Of a DNA stretch of 64,000 nt, positions 36,481-46,789 are shown one piece after another. The stretch comes from Alentia gelatinosa (taxonomy: Eukaryota; Annelida; Polychaeta; Phyllodocida; Polynoidae). The notes below the pieces were generated by a model. The model had not been told where the DNA came from. It saw nothing but the letters and a program-made list of their open reading frames with translations, and searched no databases. Both the position numbers and the translations under genes were made by a program. The DNA lies in contig OX465579.1 in the NCBI GenBank assembly GCA_950022655.1, positions 137,215,118 to 137,279,117 on the forward strand, read 5' to 3'. Each line of letters begins with the position of its first letter. Positions within the stretch are counted from its first letter, which is position 1.

Positions 36481-38340
36481 GACCGATATCCGGTATAGCT
36501 AAACCTCCAGATTTGTTTTGTGTGTTGATCTACCCGACTCCATGTGGAAGCTTTGTTACTGAGATGAAAGTGGCAATTTTAGATATATAATAATAAGAAA
36601 ATGTAACGACTGAACCATGGGGATGTCGTTCTCGGCCTTTTGGAGTATGAATACGTCCCTCGGCCACCGGTGTTAGAAGGTATTTTATGTAATACATTGT
36701 TTGAACATCCATCGTAACGGACTCAGTAACCACGTTTACTCTTAGTCGTATAGCTTTTAGAGGTGTAGTTTATGTGTGGAGATGTAGAGTATAGATTCTG
36801 TATTCATAGACTTTGTTGTTAAACGCCCAGCCACCCACAGTTTTTGTACTCTGGCGAAAGTCTTTAGATATGAATACCTCAATACATAGTCAATGTCTCC
36901 GCCGGAACTACCACGAGTGTCCATATTTGCACACTTACAACTAGGATTATATATACGTTCAAACATGTTTGTCGAAGGCTTAATGAATGAGGGGGCGGTG
37001 GTATTACCTAGTACCCGTGACAGAGTTCTTTCCCTGCCACTGCGAACGCCGTAACCCAATGAACCTTTTGCACTGCTGGCTGAGACCATTCAGTGAGAAC
37101 TCTAGGGGCACCTGTGGCAAGAAGTGCTGTTATGTTACGATGGTTTGAGTGTTTCTCTGTTACGCCTACTACGTTGAATTTTCGCTGGTCGAAATGAAGG
37201 CACCCCCCAAGAGTCTGGTACAATGAAGGTCAAATCGCAGCTCCAAGGAGACAACACCCCCTGAGATCTCATAAGTGAATTCAATTAACAAAGATCAGGC
37301 ATATTTACCAAATAAACCAGCGAATGTATGTTTAACATGGTATCGAATAAGAAATGGCAGTGTTAGAGGACGAATGTGTCAAATATTTTGCTAGAAGCGT
37401 TGATAATTATGTGAGATTCCTTATGGTCTGAAGACGGAGGGTGTCATCCCTTCCCCTGAGGCCGACTACTCTCACCTATACACGTCGCCAACATGCAGAT
37501 AATTCTTGCAATGTGCACTAGTTCTGCAATGGATAAACAAGACATTCGTTAAGGTGGTCAGGGGTTTGTGGTCCAAGGTGGAGGGATGTTGTGTCCTCCC
37601 CCTGCGGCTTATTATTCACTGCTGTCTACACCATGCCATGGCTACACCACCAATCATAATCTGGTGGCGAGAGGGGCATATCTTGCCTTGGCTTCCAGAC
37701 AATCACTGCACGAAACTAACGACTCCATTCATATTACGCCATCGCGGCAGCGCATGTATCGGCTGAATATAGACTTGTTTTCATATATATATATATACGT
37801 CTATATTTCGCACCAGCGTATGAGGCGTATACAAGACTGTGTGTATTTAATGAAGAGATAATGAATAGGGTTTTAGAACAATTTTATAATCGAAATTGAT
37901 AATATAACATTGGATTTTCGATATACCAAGGACTTAATGACTAATGGAAAATGTGATATGCTAACAATGGTGTCCCCAAGTGGCAGAGATCGGAACTAAT
38001 GCATAGTGCTGTAAATACAACAGAATCAAGTGTATATATGAATCAGGCATATATATGAATCAGGTGCCTACAGATGAGGCGTATACACACGGGGAATAGG
38101 ACGACCTTGTATACGCAAAAGTATACCTATATACGCCGGCCGCATATATATGTAAATAGAGGTTTTCGAGCAGTGAATGTTCTTTATGATTGATATGGAT
38201 ATAGACATCTGTCTGTGTACAAATAAAGTGCTGACAAATATAGGAACAGAGCATTGTGATATTAAGAGAAAGCATTATGATATGAATATGATAAACATAT
38301 GTCTGTAAACTATATCGTACAGACGAGGCGTAGCTTACAC
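36480..38340. other. Intergenic, repeat R1 copy and no supported gene
   Basis: Contains the second R1 repeat copy (36604-36765). Around 37000-37260 the composition is less AT-rich and short minus-strand open frames occur, but no start, splice structure or domain supports them. 37780-38340 has recurrent gaggcgtatac-like motifs of unknown nature. Confidence 0.4.
36604..36765 (+). repeat. Interspersed repeat R1, second copy
   Basis: Same block order as 4878-5040: acgactgaacc, ttctcggcctttt, then ggactcagtaaccacgttta and ctcttagtc. Diverged but clearly homologous. Confidence 0.5.
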
Positions 38341-38379
38341 TTCTGCACCTAGCGCTTCGGGACCACGGATAGAGAGAAA

Positions 38380-38560
38380 ATTTGAGCGGACCGCGGGAAG
38401 TTGCCGCGCTCTCAACTACATACCCAGTTTCTGAGTCGTTGATTGGCTGAGCGCGTCATGTGACGCGTACGGCGGGTTTGGTTGGTCTCCGCGCGGCGTG
38501 GGCAGTTTCGTGGGGATCCGCGTGCAGCGGTTTCAAGTTAGCCCGACGTCGGCGGAGTGT
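38380..38560. other. CpG-rich block with CCAAT-type boxes
   Basis: A local GC- and CpG-rich patch in AT-rich surroundings. It contains gattggctga (inverted CCAAT), the palindrome-like cgcgtcatgtgacgcg, and ggttggtc. It might be a promoter or the terminal region of the adjacent Penelope-like element. No transcript is evident. Confidence 0.3.
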
Positions 38561-38777
38561 GGGGCGCTATGTGCAACCGTTTATTACACACAGTACCTGT
38601 AGGGATCTGGATTCAAATCCCCAATATAGGAGTGAATAACCCCTACACCCAGTCAATGTTTTGACAAGGAGGTAAGCCCAATTTTAACAGTGATGCTGTG
38701 TATATGTTGACACTTTGTTGTTGATTTTGGAGTATCACTTTGCTGTCACTGTCAGTATCTGCTGTCACTGTGGTTTG

Positions 38778-38841
38778 TAACGGGAGATATTACTCCCGTC
38801 GTGCTCTCGTGGTTTCGATTGTTTATCAATCTCGTCAGGCG
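38778..38841 (-). ncRNA. Hammerhead-ribozyme-like motif in the PLE 3' region
   Basis: On the minus strand: CGC-CTGACGA-GATTG-ATAAA-CAATC-GAAAC-CAC. CTGACGA and GAAA are the two invariant hammerhead core boxes and they enclose a perfect 5-bp helix II. A 6-bp hairpin (CGGGAG/CTCCCG) follows. I could not pair helices I and III convincingly, so self-cleavage is unproven. Hammerheads are known in PLEs. A second copy of the motif is at 50317-50351. Confidence 0.4.
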
Positions 38842-38872
38842 AATGTGCGTTAGGTGTTCTTCTGTGGTCTTT

Positions 38873-38898
38873 CTCCCCGAAATATTTTTTCGGGGAGT
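38873..38898. repeat. Short perfect hairpin in the PLE 3' region
   Basis: Ten-base arms, ctccccgaaa and tttcggggag, around a 6-base A/T loop. It lies 32 bp from the hammerhead-like motif and could be part of the same structured RNA. Confidence 0.6.
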
Positions 38899-39116
38899 GA
38901 ATATGTAGCTCCGTGTGCATTTTCTGCTTTGCAGACAATGTGATTTTGTTCTCTCTACATTGTGTAGTCTAGCCGACACCTTCCCTTCCCTGTTGTGGTA
39001 GCATGTTTGGTGAATTTCTTCGTTCCGCTAGGGTCTATATTGAGATCCTTGGGTTGGAAAAAATTTTATGACATGGCATTGTGTAGGGATGGGTTTGAGT
39101 GGCGTTGACTGAATTT

Positions 39117-39302
39117 TTAGCCATACCTGTTGTCAAATGTGTTGAGTCCATGAGGAGAGTGTGTTTTTAGTCGATGAATCCAGTTGAATTCGATTTTGTT
39201 TCGGAGTCTTGCCGCTTCTTTCGATTCTGGATGTCTGTATATGTAGTCTAGTATGTACACTTTGACATCTTCTGTTCCGTGGTGTGAGTCTTGGTTGAAG
39301 TG
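39117..39302 (-). pseudogene. C-terminal part of the PLE GIY-YIG endonuclease, after an in-frame TGA
   Basis: The frame of the RT ORF stays open for 61 codons past its TGA (39303-39305), to a TAA at 39117-39119. The residues continue the endonuclease: HFNQDSH, then VYILDYIYRHPES, then EFNWIHRLKT and HGLNTF, which match the end of PLE endonucleases (R-L-R...E...W-I-x-x-L-x-T...G-L-N). The TGA therefore interrupts a domain rather than ending it. Confidence 0.75.
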
Positions 39303-41594
39303 TCATGGCACCTCATTTTTTCCTTCGTTTTTCTTGATGCAATTTAGATGTTCCCGTATTCGGTCCTTTATTTTTCGTTTTGTTTGTCCAACGTACTGTT
39401 TTTCGCAGGTCTTGCACTCTATGCAGTAGATTACGTTGGAGCTGTTGCAGGTGACGTTCCATTTCGTCTGGTGTTCTCTTTTTGTCGTCTTCGAGGTAAT
39501 GTGTCCGTCCATGTTTATTAGGTCGCAGTATTTGCAGTCTTCTTTTTTGCACTTATTGTTGTTCTCTTTGCCTTCTGTTTTTCTTGTGTCTTCTGGCTCG
39601 TTTTTGGTTGCTTTTTTTGTGTTGCAGTTCGGCTTGAAGTCTGTTCGTGCCCGCACGAGATGATCACGAATGTTTTTGGGTCTTTTATATCCCTTTATTA
39701 TCTTTTTCCTGTGGAGGTTTTTTGTTGTTATTGACCTTGCTAAGAGGTCCCAATTTTTCTCCACTACCTTCCCGATATTGTTGTTGTTTGGATTGTATGT
39801 GGTGACCAGCACCACACCTTCGTCTTTGTTCTTGGTGACGTCCTTTTCTTTTTTCAGTAGGTCGCTTCGTTGTTGGCTGTCCACTTTTTTCTTGCAGGTG
39901 TCGATGACGTCATCTGGGTATCCCTTATCTCTGAAGTGTTGTTTCTTCTTCTCGCAGTGTTTTTCGTAGTCTTCGTCCGATTTGCATATGCGTCTTATTC
40001 GGAGGAATTGCGAGTAGGGTAGGCTTCTTTTTGTCGCTGGTGGGTGTGCTGAGTCGTAGTTCAAGTATGTGTTGGCATCCGTTGGTTTCGTGTATAGGTC
40101 TGTATAGAGAAGTCTGGATTTTTCATCTATTTTGACAGTTCTGTCGAGAAATGGTATTTCTTGTTTGGACCATTCCGAGGTGAACTTTATAGTCGGGTGG
40201 GCTCTGTTGAGGTCCTCTATCCATTGGTGGAGTTTTTCTTCTCCATGGTGCCAGATCACGAAGATGTCGTCTATATAACGTAACCATAGCGTTGGTTTTG
40301 GGCCTTCTCTTGAGTTTAGCTTTTTTTCCAGGTTCTCCATGAACAGATTCGCATACGATGGTGCAAGTCTTGTGCCCATCGCGGTCCCGCTGATTTGTTT
40401 GTAGTGGTTTCCATTGAATTGGATGTTGTTGTTCTTGAGGACTAGTTCTAGTAGGTCTGCTATGGAGTCGTTGCTTGGGTTTAGTCTCTTGTTCCGTGTG
40501 TTGTTCAGCTTGACTCTTATGGCTTCTATACCCTCATCGTTAGGGATATTTGTGTATAGGGAGCCCATGTCGAGGGTCGCTAGTATTGTGTCCTTCTTCA
40601 TCTGTCCCTGTGCTTCAATCTTGTTGATGAAGTCGTTGGTGTCTTTCACGTATGACTTGATTTGTGGTACGAGTGGTTTGATGAAGTTGTCTACAAAGGT
40701 CGAGATTTTCTCTGTAGCACAATTGTTCGCAGAGACCACTGGTCGTCCCGGTGGCGGTCGTTGTGGTTTGTGTATTTTTGGTAAAAAATACACATGCGGG
40801 GCTCTTGGTTTGTCGTTTCTTAGGGCACCGGCCATGCTTAGACTGATCTCTCCTTCATTGGTCATTTTTTCTAGTTTTTCTTCTACGAGGTTGTTGATGT
40901 CTTGGGTGATGTCTCTCTCGGTGGGAATGTATACCTTTTTGTCACTGAGTTGTCTTTCAGCTTCTTTGATGTAGTCTTCGGTGTTTTGTATGACGGTTGC
41001 TCCTCCTTTGTCTGCCGGTTTGATGGTGATTGTATTGTCCTTTGCCAACTCTCTAAGAGCCAGCTTCTGGCTCTTAGTGACGTTGTACTCTTTTTTTCGT
41101 TGGGACTTGTGACTGCTGAGGTCAATTTCGTTGATGGCTATGAACCCTTCGAGGTTCTGCGAGCCTGTAGGTGGTTTCCAGGTTGATTCTCCTCGCACCT
41201 GTCGGTTGAGTCTCTTGTCTTCGTAAGGGGCTAGTGTACCCTTCACGAGCGGGTTTGGGATTGTTTGATTATCCGGTTGGTAGTAGCCTAAAGCCTCCGA
41301 TTTGGGCTTCACGTCTCCAGTGTCGAAAAATTGTCGGATTCTCAACTTGCTGTGGAATTTGTCGAGTTCCATTTTTCGATCGCCTTCAGATTCACCCCCT
41401 TGGGTCGGACAGAAGTTAAGGCCCTTTTCTAAGATGGAATATTTGAGGTCAGATATATGTCTATTTGAGAGGTTTACTACTATACTACCTTCCTCGTTAG
41501 GGCTTGTCGTTGTTGTACATTCTTTTTTGGGGGGAAGGTTTAGAGTTGCCCCTAGTCGGGGCCCCTCCTTGTAAGTTCGTCCCCTTGTAGCTAT
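39303..41594 (-). pseudogene. PLE reverse transcriptase and start of GIY-YIG endonuclease
   Basis: From the Met at 41372 the frame encodes 689 residues. It is open further upstream to 41594, where LKYSILEKGLNFCPT, a typical PLE N-terminal motif, shows the coding region starts before that Met. Landmarks by residue from that Met: PKIHKP 198-203, TLDMGSLYTNIP about 266-277, GTAMGTRLAPSYANLFM 329-345, catalytic YIDD 366-369, Cys knuckle about 608-616, and NVIYCIEC to RIREHL about 646-676 (GIY-YIG). A TGA at 39303-39305 cuts the nuclease. The RT catalytic residues are intact. It makes cDNA at a nicked target in the nucleus. RT-PLE family assignment is firm. Confidence 0.9.
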
Positions 41595-42244
41595 GGGGGG
41601 GGGGGGGTCTGTGGTGGGTTGTCCCCCTTGTTCCCTCTAGGGTTTGGCTCATTTCCCTTGGTTGTCGAACCGTCGTTTACAGAATTGAGACCCCGTACAG
41701 AGTTAACAGGAGAAGGACAACAATTAACACTTTTATTAGTAGACAGTGGTTTTTGGTACAAATCAAGTTCGTCAGACCCTGCATAAAAGTTGTTACAATG
41801 TCCATTGGAGGCCAAGCTGGACAACCTGTTCCTGCACTCTATGGGGGCGGCGTTGTAGTTGTTCTGCTGCATCGCGTGGGCGTGTCGGGTGGTGGCACGT
41901 CGTGTTTTGCTGCGTTGTGGTTTCATACCGGTGCCCTCGTTGTTTGTAAATCCTGTCTTCTTACTGCGTTGGGGTCTGTTTGGAGGTGATTCGTTGGTAC
42001 CAGTCCTGGGGCGTTCCTTGTCTTGTGCGGTTGTATCTCGGCCAGTTCCTGCTTTCGTTTTCATTTCAGTATCGTCGTTCCTGGGGTCGGTCTTCTTGCC
42101 GTGGGTTGTCGTCGTACCGTCCTCTTGGTTGGCGGCTGGGGTTGTAGCCACGGTATGGTCTGCGTCCTCCTCTGTGGTCTTGGTACTCGTACTGTCGATG
42201 GTAGTCTCTCGGTGCCGGTCGGTAGTCCTTATCTCTTGAGTGTT
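41591..42244 (-). pseudogene. PLE upstream frame c, Pro/Thr-rich
   Basis: Open frame of about 217 codons, very rich in Thr, Asn, Pro, Arg and Lys, ending NPPQTPPPP at a TAG. That TAG is read only because of the 13-G tract (41595-41607 on +). A shift within the tract would place this frame in register with the RT frame. The other end opens at the 10-C tract (42245-42254). No domain is recognised; it is probably a disordered linker. Confidence 0.55.
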
Positions 42245-42254
42245 CCCCCCCCCC

Positions 42255-42909
42255 GAGCTCGGCTTTCGGTACTCGGAGGGGCCTGGCTAAAGGGCTTGGT
42301 TTCGCTTCTGTTGGCTCGTTTGCTGTCTGAGTCGGCCTGCTTCCGTACCAATTTTTTCACATGTTTCGCGATGTAGATCATCTCGTCGTCCTTGGGACTT
42401 TCCTTTTCCAGGATAGTCATACGTTTCTTGAACTCGTCCTCCATCAGTTTTCGTTCTCTGTCCCATTTCTTGTTGCAGTGGGTTGTCAGTTTGCGAATCT
42501 TGTGTTCTACTCCCTACTTTGAGTCCTTCTCGTATAATTCTTCTTTGATTGTCTCCAAAGTCTGGGTTATGATCCTCCGGCTTCTGTCCTCCTCTTTTTC
42601 TAAGTGGGTGGAGATCTTGCTCATCAGCTCCAGTGCCGCTTTCTTGCGTACCTCCAGTACGATGTCGTTGAGGGCGAAACTGTCCCTCACCCATTGCGGT
42701 AGGTCCTCAAGGCCTACAGCCCAGGCGGTTGGTAACTTGGCCTCTACTGCTCCATCAAGCCAATGGCGGCGTAGGTTGTACCTTACCGTGTCCACCCCGT
42801 TCTTCCTGACACTCCTCCAGGCCCCGTGTAGGTTTTCACTCAGCATTTTGTCGAAGTCCTGTAAATATACAGGGTGTTCGTCATGAGTGACAGAAAAGGG
42901 ACTGTTTTT
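42255..42909 (-). pseudogene. PLE upstream frame b, helical region with in-frame TAG
   Basis: Reads VYLQDFDKMLSENLHGAWRS, then a Lys/Glu-rich probably helical stretch, an in-frame TAG at 42514-42516, and then a further charged helical stretch (EFKKRMTILEKESP) up to the C tract. The start is unclear: the frame is the same as that of the upstream ORF and is separated from it by a TAA at 42910-42912. The first codons follow a splice-acceptor-like tatatttacag. Confidence 0.5.
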
Positions 42910-43803
42910 TTAGGTGTGTTCGTTGATGTTGTCAGTGGTGTTTGTGTCATCTGTTGATTTTATATTGCTGTTGTGGTTTGTACTAGTTACCCCTGTCGTA
43001 TCTAGTTCTAGCAGTATATCTAAATTAACGTCTTTGTAGTCGTTAACTAGTGTGTTGAGTTTTATGTTTCCATCTTTGTCTCTTTTTTTGCCCTTTGTTT
43101 TGTCTGCCCCACCTGTGTTGGTGTTGCAACTTGGGTTTTTGTTGTTCATTTGTGTTGTGTCTTTTTTTCCGGGTGGGACTGTACTGTTTGACAGTGTTGG
43201 TTTGTCGAGGCCATGTCCATCAGATCGATGGGAAGTTTTGTTTGGTTGATCAATTGCAGGTTTCCTGCAATCGGTGAAGAATTTGTGCAAAGAGAGTTGT
43301 GTGTTCTTTTTGGACATTCTGGTTTTGTTCGTATGTAGGCCGTGTTTTATACGAGACAGAGAAGGGGTGTAAAAATTTCCCCTCCTAAATCTGTTTAGGC
43401 CATGTCGGTTGCCTTGTTGTTGTACTGACGGCCCATCACCGTGTGTACTTCTCAAAGAATTGGAAACCTGTTCCAATCCTGAGTTGCAGCTGTTAGATGT
43501 GATTTGGCCTGTGCTTTTACCAAATCTGTGTGGTTGTTGTTGTTTACTTGCTGAAATTGAAACATCATCGTATACAGGTCTGTTTAAAGTGACAGTTAGA
43601 AGTGCCTGTCCGGCCGGGTTACTTACGACATCGGGATCGCTGTCATCTGGTGCTGTCACTGTGTGTGTTTTGTTCTTGGAGAATGGGTTGGTACTGTGCA
43701 CTGGCGGTTTGGCGTGTAGATCCTCAGATTCGGTCTCACGTTTGCTACGGGTTTCTCTGCGTTTCCTTCTCATAGCTTCAGTTTTCTCAGTCATTCTCTG
43801 CAT
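42910..43803 (-). CDS. PLE upstream frame a, hypothetical 297-residue protein
   Basis: Open from ATG at 43803 to TAA at 42910. The frame is also open upstream to an acceptor-like ttgtagtttacag at about 43853. Starts with basic helical KTEAMRRKRRETRSKRE, then low-complexity Asn/Thr/Ser/Lys-rich sequence with a central RFRRGNFYTPSLSRIKHGL and a C-terminal LVNDYKDVNLDILLELD. I recognise no domain. Being in frame with, and just upstream of, the other PLE frames suggests it is the element's first ORF, perhaps a nucleic-acid-binding protein. Confidence 0.5.
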   Translation of the reverse strand: MQRMTEKTEAMRRKRRETRSKRETESEDLHAKPPVHSTNPFSKNKTHTVTAPDDSDPDVVSNPAGQALLTVTLNRPVYDDVSISASKQQQPHRFGKSTGQITSNSCNSGLEQVSNSLRSTHGDGPSVQQQGNRHGLNRFRRGNFYTPSLSRIKHGLHTNKTRMSKKNTQLSLHKFFTDCRKPAIDQPNKTSHRSDGHGLDKPTLSNSTVPPGKKDTTQMNNKNPSCNTNTGGADKTKGKKRDKDGNIKLNTLVNDYKDVNLDILLELDTTGVTSTNHNSNIKSTDDTNTTDNINEHT

Positions 43804-43990
43804 TGCGGCGAGTTGTTCTCGGAAAGCCGTCTCCTCCGACGCTTCCGAATGTCTGTAAACTACAACAATAGTACATCTCTAAACATTTACATTCTGTGTC
43901 ATATCTATTACCTGTGATGGTATGCATATTCTTACCTTGACTTTCTGCTTGAAATTTACAAAAGATCCTGCAGCTCATTGTGGCTGCTGC

Positions 43991-44239
43991 ACAGCTGCAG
44001 CATCCAACACAACATGGACTATCTTTTGCACGGCCACACTATATCAGTTGTAGAACCTCTGCTGGTTTAAAGAAGCCTGCACAACATCAATGCCCTTGTG
44101 GAGAAAAGGGAAGTAGAACGACTAGACCATCTATTAAATATGGTCTATATTTAGTTTTTCCTAAGACGGCGAAATTCCGAAAATCGCCAATATTTGTGGG
44201 CCTGAACATTTGGATATCAAAGGATACCTGAGTCGCTAA
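43991..44239. other. Junction between PLE and LINE, nothing recognised
   Basis: About 250 bp between the presumed 5' side of the PLE (-) and the start of readable LINE RT (+). A well-formed donor (agtcaag|gtaagaat on -, at 43936/43935) and acceptor (43853) pair just left of it could define an 83-bp intron, 43853-43935. The joined frame is not simply continuous. Confidence 0.3.
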
Positions 44240-45202
44240 GACATTCCTCTTAAAAAACAGCATGGTATAAAAACGGTAAATAATTCAAGGCCTGTATCTT
44301 TATTGCCGATTGTGGGCAAGTTAATGGAACGAGTGGTGTATGAGAGACTGGCAAACTATTGTGAATCGAACAAGCTTTTAAGTGAATTGCAGGGAGGTTT
44401 TCGTCGGGGGCATTCCACTACAGGCACAACAATCAACTTAACGGAGGATATTTTATTTTTCATGAACCAAGGTTTGGTATCACTGGTGACGTTTATTGAT
44501 CAGGCAAAAGCCTTTGATACAGTCAATCACAAAATCCTATGTAAAAAACTTATGAAATTTGGAGTCAAAGGTAAAATGATGAAATGGATTGTAAATTATT
44601 TAGATGATAGATTTCAAAGAACCATAGTCAATAATAAATTTTCTGAGATCAAAGAATTAGAATATGGTGTACCACAAGGGTCAATTCTTGGCCCGCTCTT
44701 TTTCTTGGTATTTATAAATGACATGGTACAAAGCGTTGATTGTGATTTGATACGTCTTTATGCAGACGATACCGTTGTAATGGTTCAAGGTATAAAACCT
44801 GATGATCTTAGACTTAAAATGAATGAGAAACTACAGAAAATTTCAATATGTTGTAGAAGAAATAGAATGACTGTCAATGAGAACAAATCAAAGTACATGG
44901 TTTTTGGAACACATCAACGACTTAAGGGGCTGGAAGACCTGGATATTACCATGAATGGAAAAGAAATCGAGTGTGTATATCATTTTAAGTACTTGGGAAT
45001 AACAATGGATCCGGTTCTCAATTTTGATAAGCATGTAGATGGCAGTATGAAGTTGGTGTCGCATAAAGTTTACTTACTGTCGAAGATTAGAAAATATTTA
45101 AATGAACACACTGCTTTATGCCTTTTTAAGTCCATTGTTATTCCTTATATCAACTATGGTGATTTGCTATATGGTAAAACAGCTAAGAACAAGTTAAACT
45201 AA
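44240..45202 (+). pseudogene. LINE reverse transcriptase domain
   Basis: Readable from IPLKKQHGIK at 44240. Numbered from the alternative start at 44303: FDTVNH 71-76, GVPQGSILGP 122-131, catalytic YADD 153-156, NKSKYMVFG, FKYLGI and the C-terminal VIPYINYGDLLYG. The pattern fits the CR1/jockey group of non-LTR elements. The frame ends at an in-frame TAA (45200-45202) although homology continues (LQNLQTRALKIV). Confidence 0.85.
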
Positions 45203-45567
45203 CTGCAAAATCTGCAAACTAGGGCATTAAAGATTGTATTTAGAGGCAGAAATATCACGAAGGAAGAAGATTTGCACGAAAGAGCTAAGGTGGTTGATTG
45301 ATAGAAGGGAAAGTCATTTACTAAATTATATGTATAAGCAAAAAATTGATACAACATTGGTTGATAATGAGGATAAGAGAGTTACTAGGTTCTCAAGAGG
45401 TGTAAACGTCAGGGTGGTGAGGCCAAAAATTGAATTTTATAAGGCTAGCCATTATATAGAGGTGCCTGTGGGTGGAATGCCCTAGATTATGAATTGAAGG
45501 AAATTGTGAAATATGATGCTTTCAAGAAAAGCATGAAACAGAGAGCATTGTCGATGTTATATAACTG
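45203..45567 (+). pseudogene. C-terminal remnant of the LINE ORF, two frameshifts
   Basis: After the TAA the protein continues (LQNLQTRALKIVFRGRNITK), shifts frame near 45290 (LRWLIDRRESHLLNYMYKQK), and shifts again near 45475 (WNALDYELKEIV to LSMLYN, stop). The last segment matches the WN-x-L ... FK-x-x-L end of such LINE proteins. Confidence 0.7.
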
Positions 45568-46112
45568 ACATAAATGACTATCATCTTGTTTGCTTGGTCT
45601 TCTACCTTTATATTCCTTACCTGTAACTTGAATGATATTATTGGTTCCATATGATGATGTGAATACATGTTTTTCTTTTTCTGTGTGACAAGATTATCTT
45701 ATTGTGTTTGACTATCGGAAACCTCTATGAACATTACTAGTACAATTGGCTTTCCATTAACATCATGAACAAGAGAGACATTGGACATAACTTACTGGTG
45801 TGACCACCGCAACAAGTTTATTGATTTGAAATATGGACTGGATAGATAAGTCTATCAAGGATATTCAAAAAGAATATGTGTACCTTAAAATGATAATGAA
45901 ATGTTAGATAGTTAATAGTATACTTATAACTCGAAGTTGTTGGACATATTTGTGTTGATACTTAGATAAATTGGGGTGCTATTATATGGCATGCCCAATC
46001 AGAATGTTTTGTGAATTTGTATAGAAATGGGTGTACCAATTTCACACTGTATGGGCACTCATACCGGTTAACCACCGATGTCTTTGCAGTATAAATAAAC
46101 AAATAAAAAAAA

Positions 46113-46787
46113 ATATATTTTTAAATGAAGCAGTAATAATTGGAACATCTATATTGCTCACCACAAGGCAAATCCAGTAACCGTATACTAGTAAACTTAC
46201 TTATGATATTTGACATGTTTTGTTCTAACCTAGTTATATATTCATATGTATGAAATATCATTATTACTGTATTATATGCGCACTCATGTATTAAGGATGC
46301 AACCAGGGTTTGCTTGTTGATTGGTAGTTGTACTTTAGTATGGGAGAACGATTGTGAATCGAATACAAATGTAATGATAAAAAAGCCATAATGACGGTAA
46401 ACCATACAACAATCATAAAGACAGAGAGGAGCTGTTACAAAATAGTAGCTGTTCCGTCAGTCAGTTTTTATGCTAAAAACTAATGACAATCAAGATGAGT
46501 AATTTTTGAATAGAAACAATTATAGGGATTTAGAGACCAGGACTTTACAATCTGATGAGACATTTGATACTTGACATCATTCTTTTTTCCATGAATTCTC
46601 TTGATATGACATTATACCTACATGCTTGGGAAGTCTCAAGTATATATATTGATCAATTATTTCCTTTGTTAATACAAAAAAATCAATGATCTTATCTAAT
46701 TTTTGGAAAAAGATTTTACAAGGTATCATCCAATCTTACATAGCGACGCCCCCAAAGCATCACCTACCATATATGGGTTAACTCTAC
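46113..46787. other. Intergenic, nothing recognised
   Basis: AT-rich sequence between the LINE tail and the TIR element at 46790. Only short, unsupported open frames. Confidence 0.4.
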
Positions 46788-46789
46788 TA

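Larger units (their letters stand above)
38640..43990 (-). mobile_element. Penelope-like retroelement (PLE), degraded
   Basis: A minus-strand element. 5' to 3' it contains an N-terminal Asn/Thr/Lys-rich frame, a coiled-coil-like frame, a Pro/Thr-rich frame, RT, a Cys knuckle and a GIY-YIG endonuclease, then a 3' region with hairpins and a hammerhead-like motif. PLEs pair an RT related to telomerase with a GIY-YIG nuclease, which is what is seen. Boundaries are approximate; I could not define terminal repeats. Several stops and two homopolymer frameshifts suggest an inactive copy, or sequence errors in the C tracts. Confidence 0.85.
44240..46112 (+). mobile_element. 5'-truncated LINE (CR1/jockey-type)
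   Basis: Begins inside the RT domain and ends with an A-rich tail (taaataaacaaataaaaaaa, about 46092-46112), as expected for target-primed retrotransposition with 5' truncation. The 3' part (45570-46090) is non-coding. I did not find convincing target duplications. Confidence 0.75.

Noticed and set aside
37008..37223. Minus-strand 71-codon frame in a less AT-rich patch
   Set aside because: No recognised family, and no splice or start support.
41746..42886. Several Val/Ser/Cys-rich + strand frames
   Set aside because: Antisense to the PLE upstream coding region.
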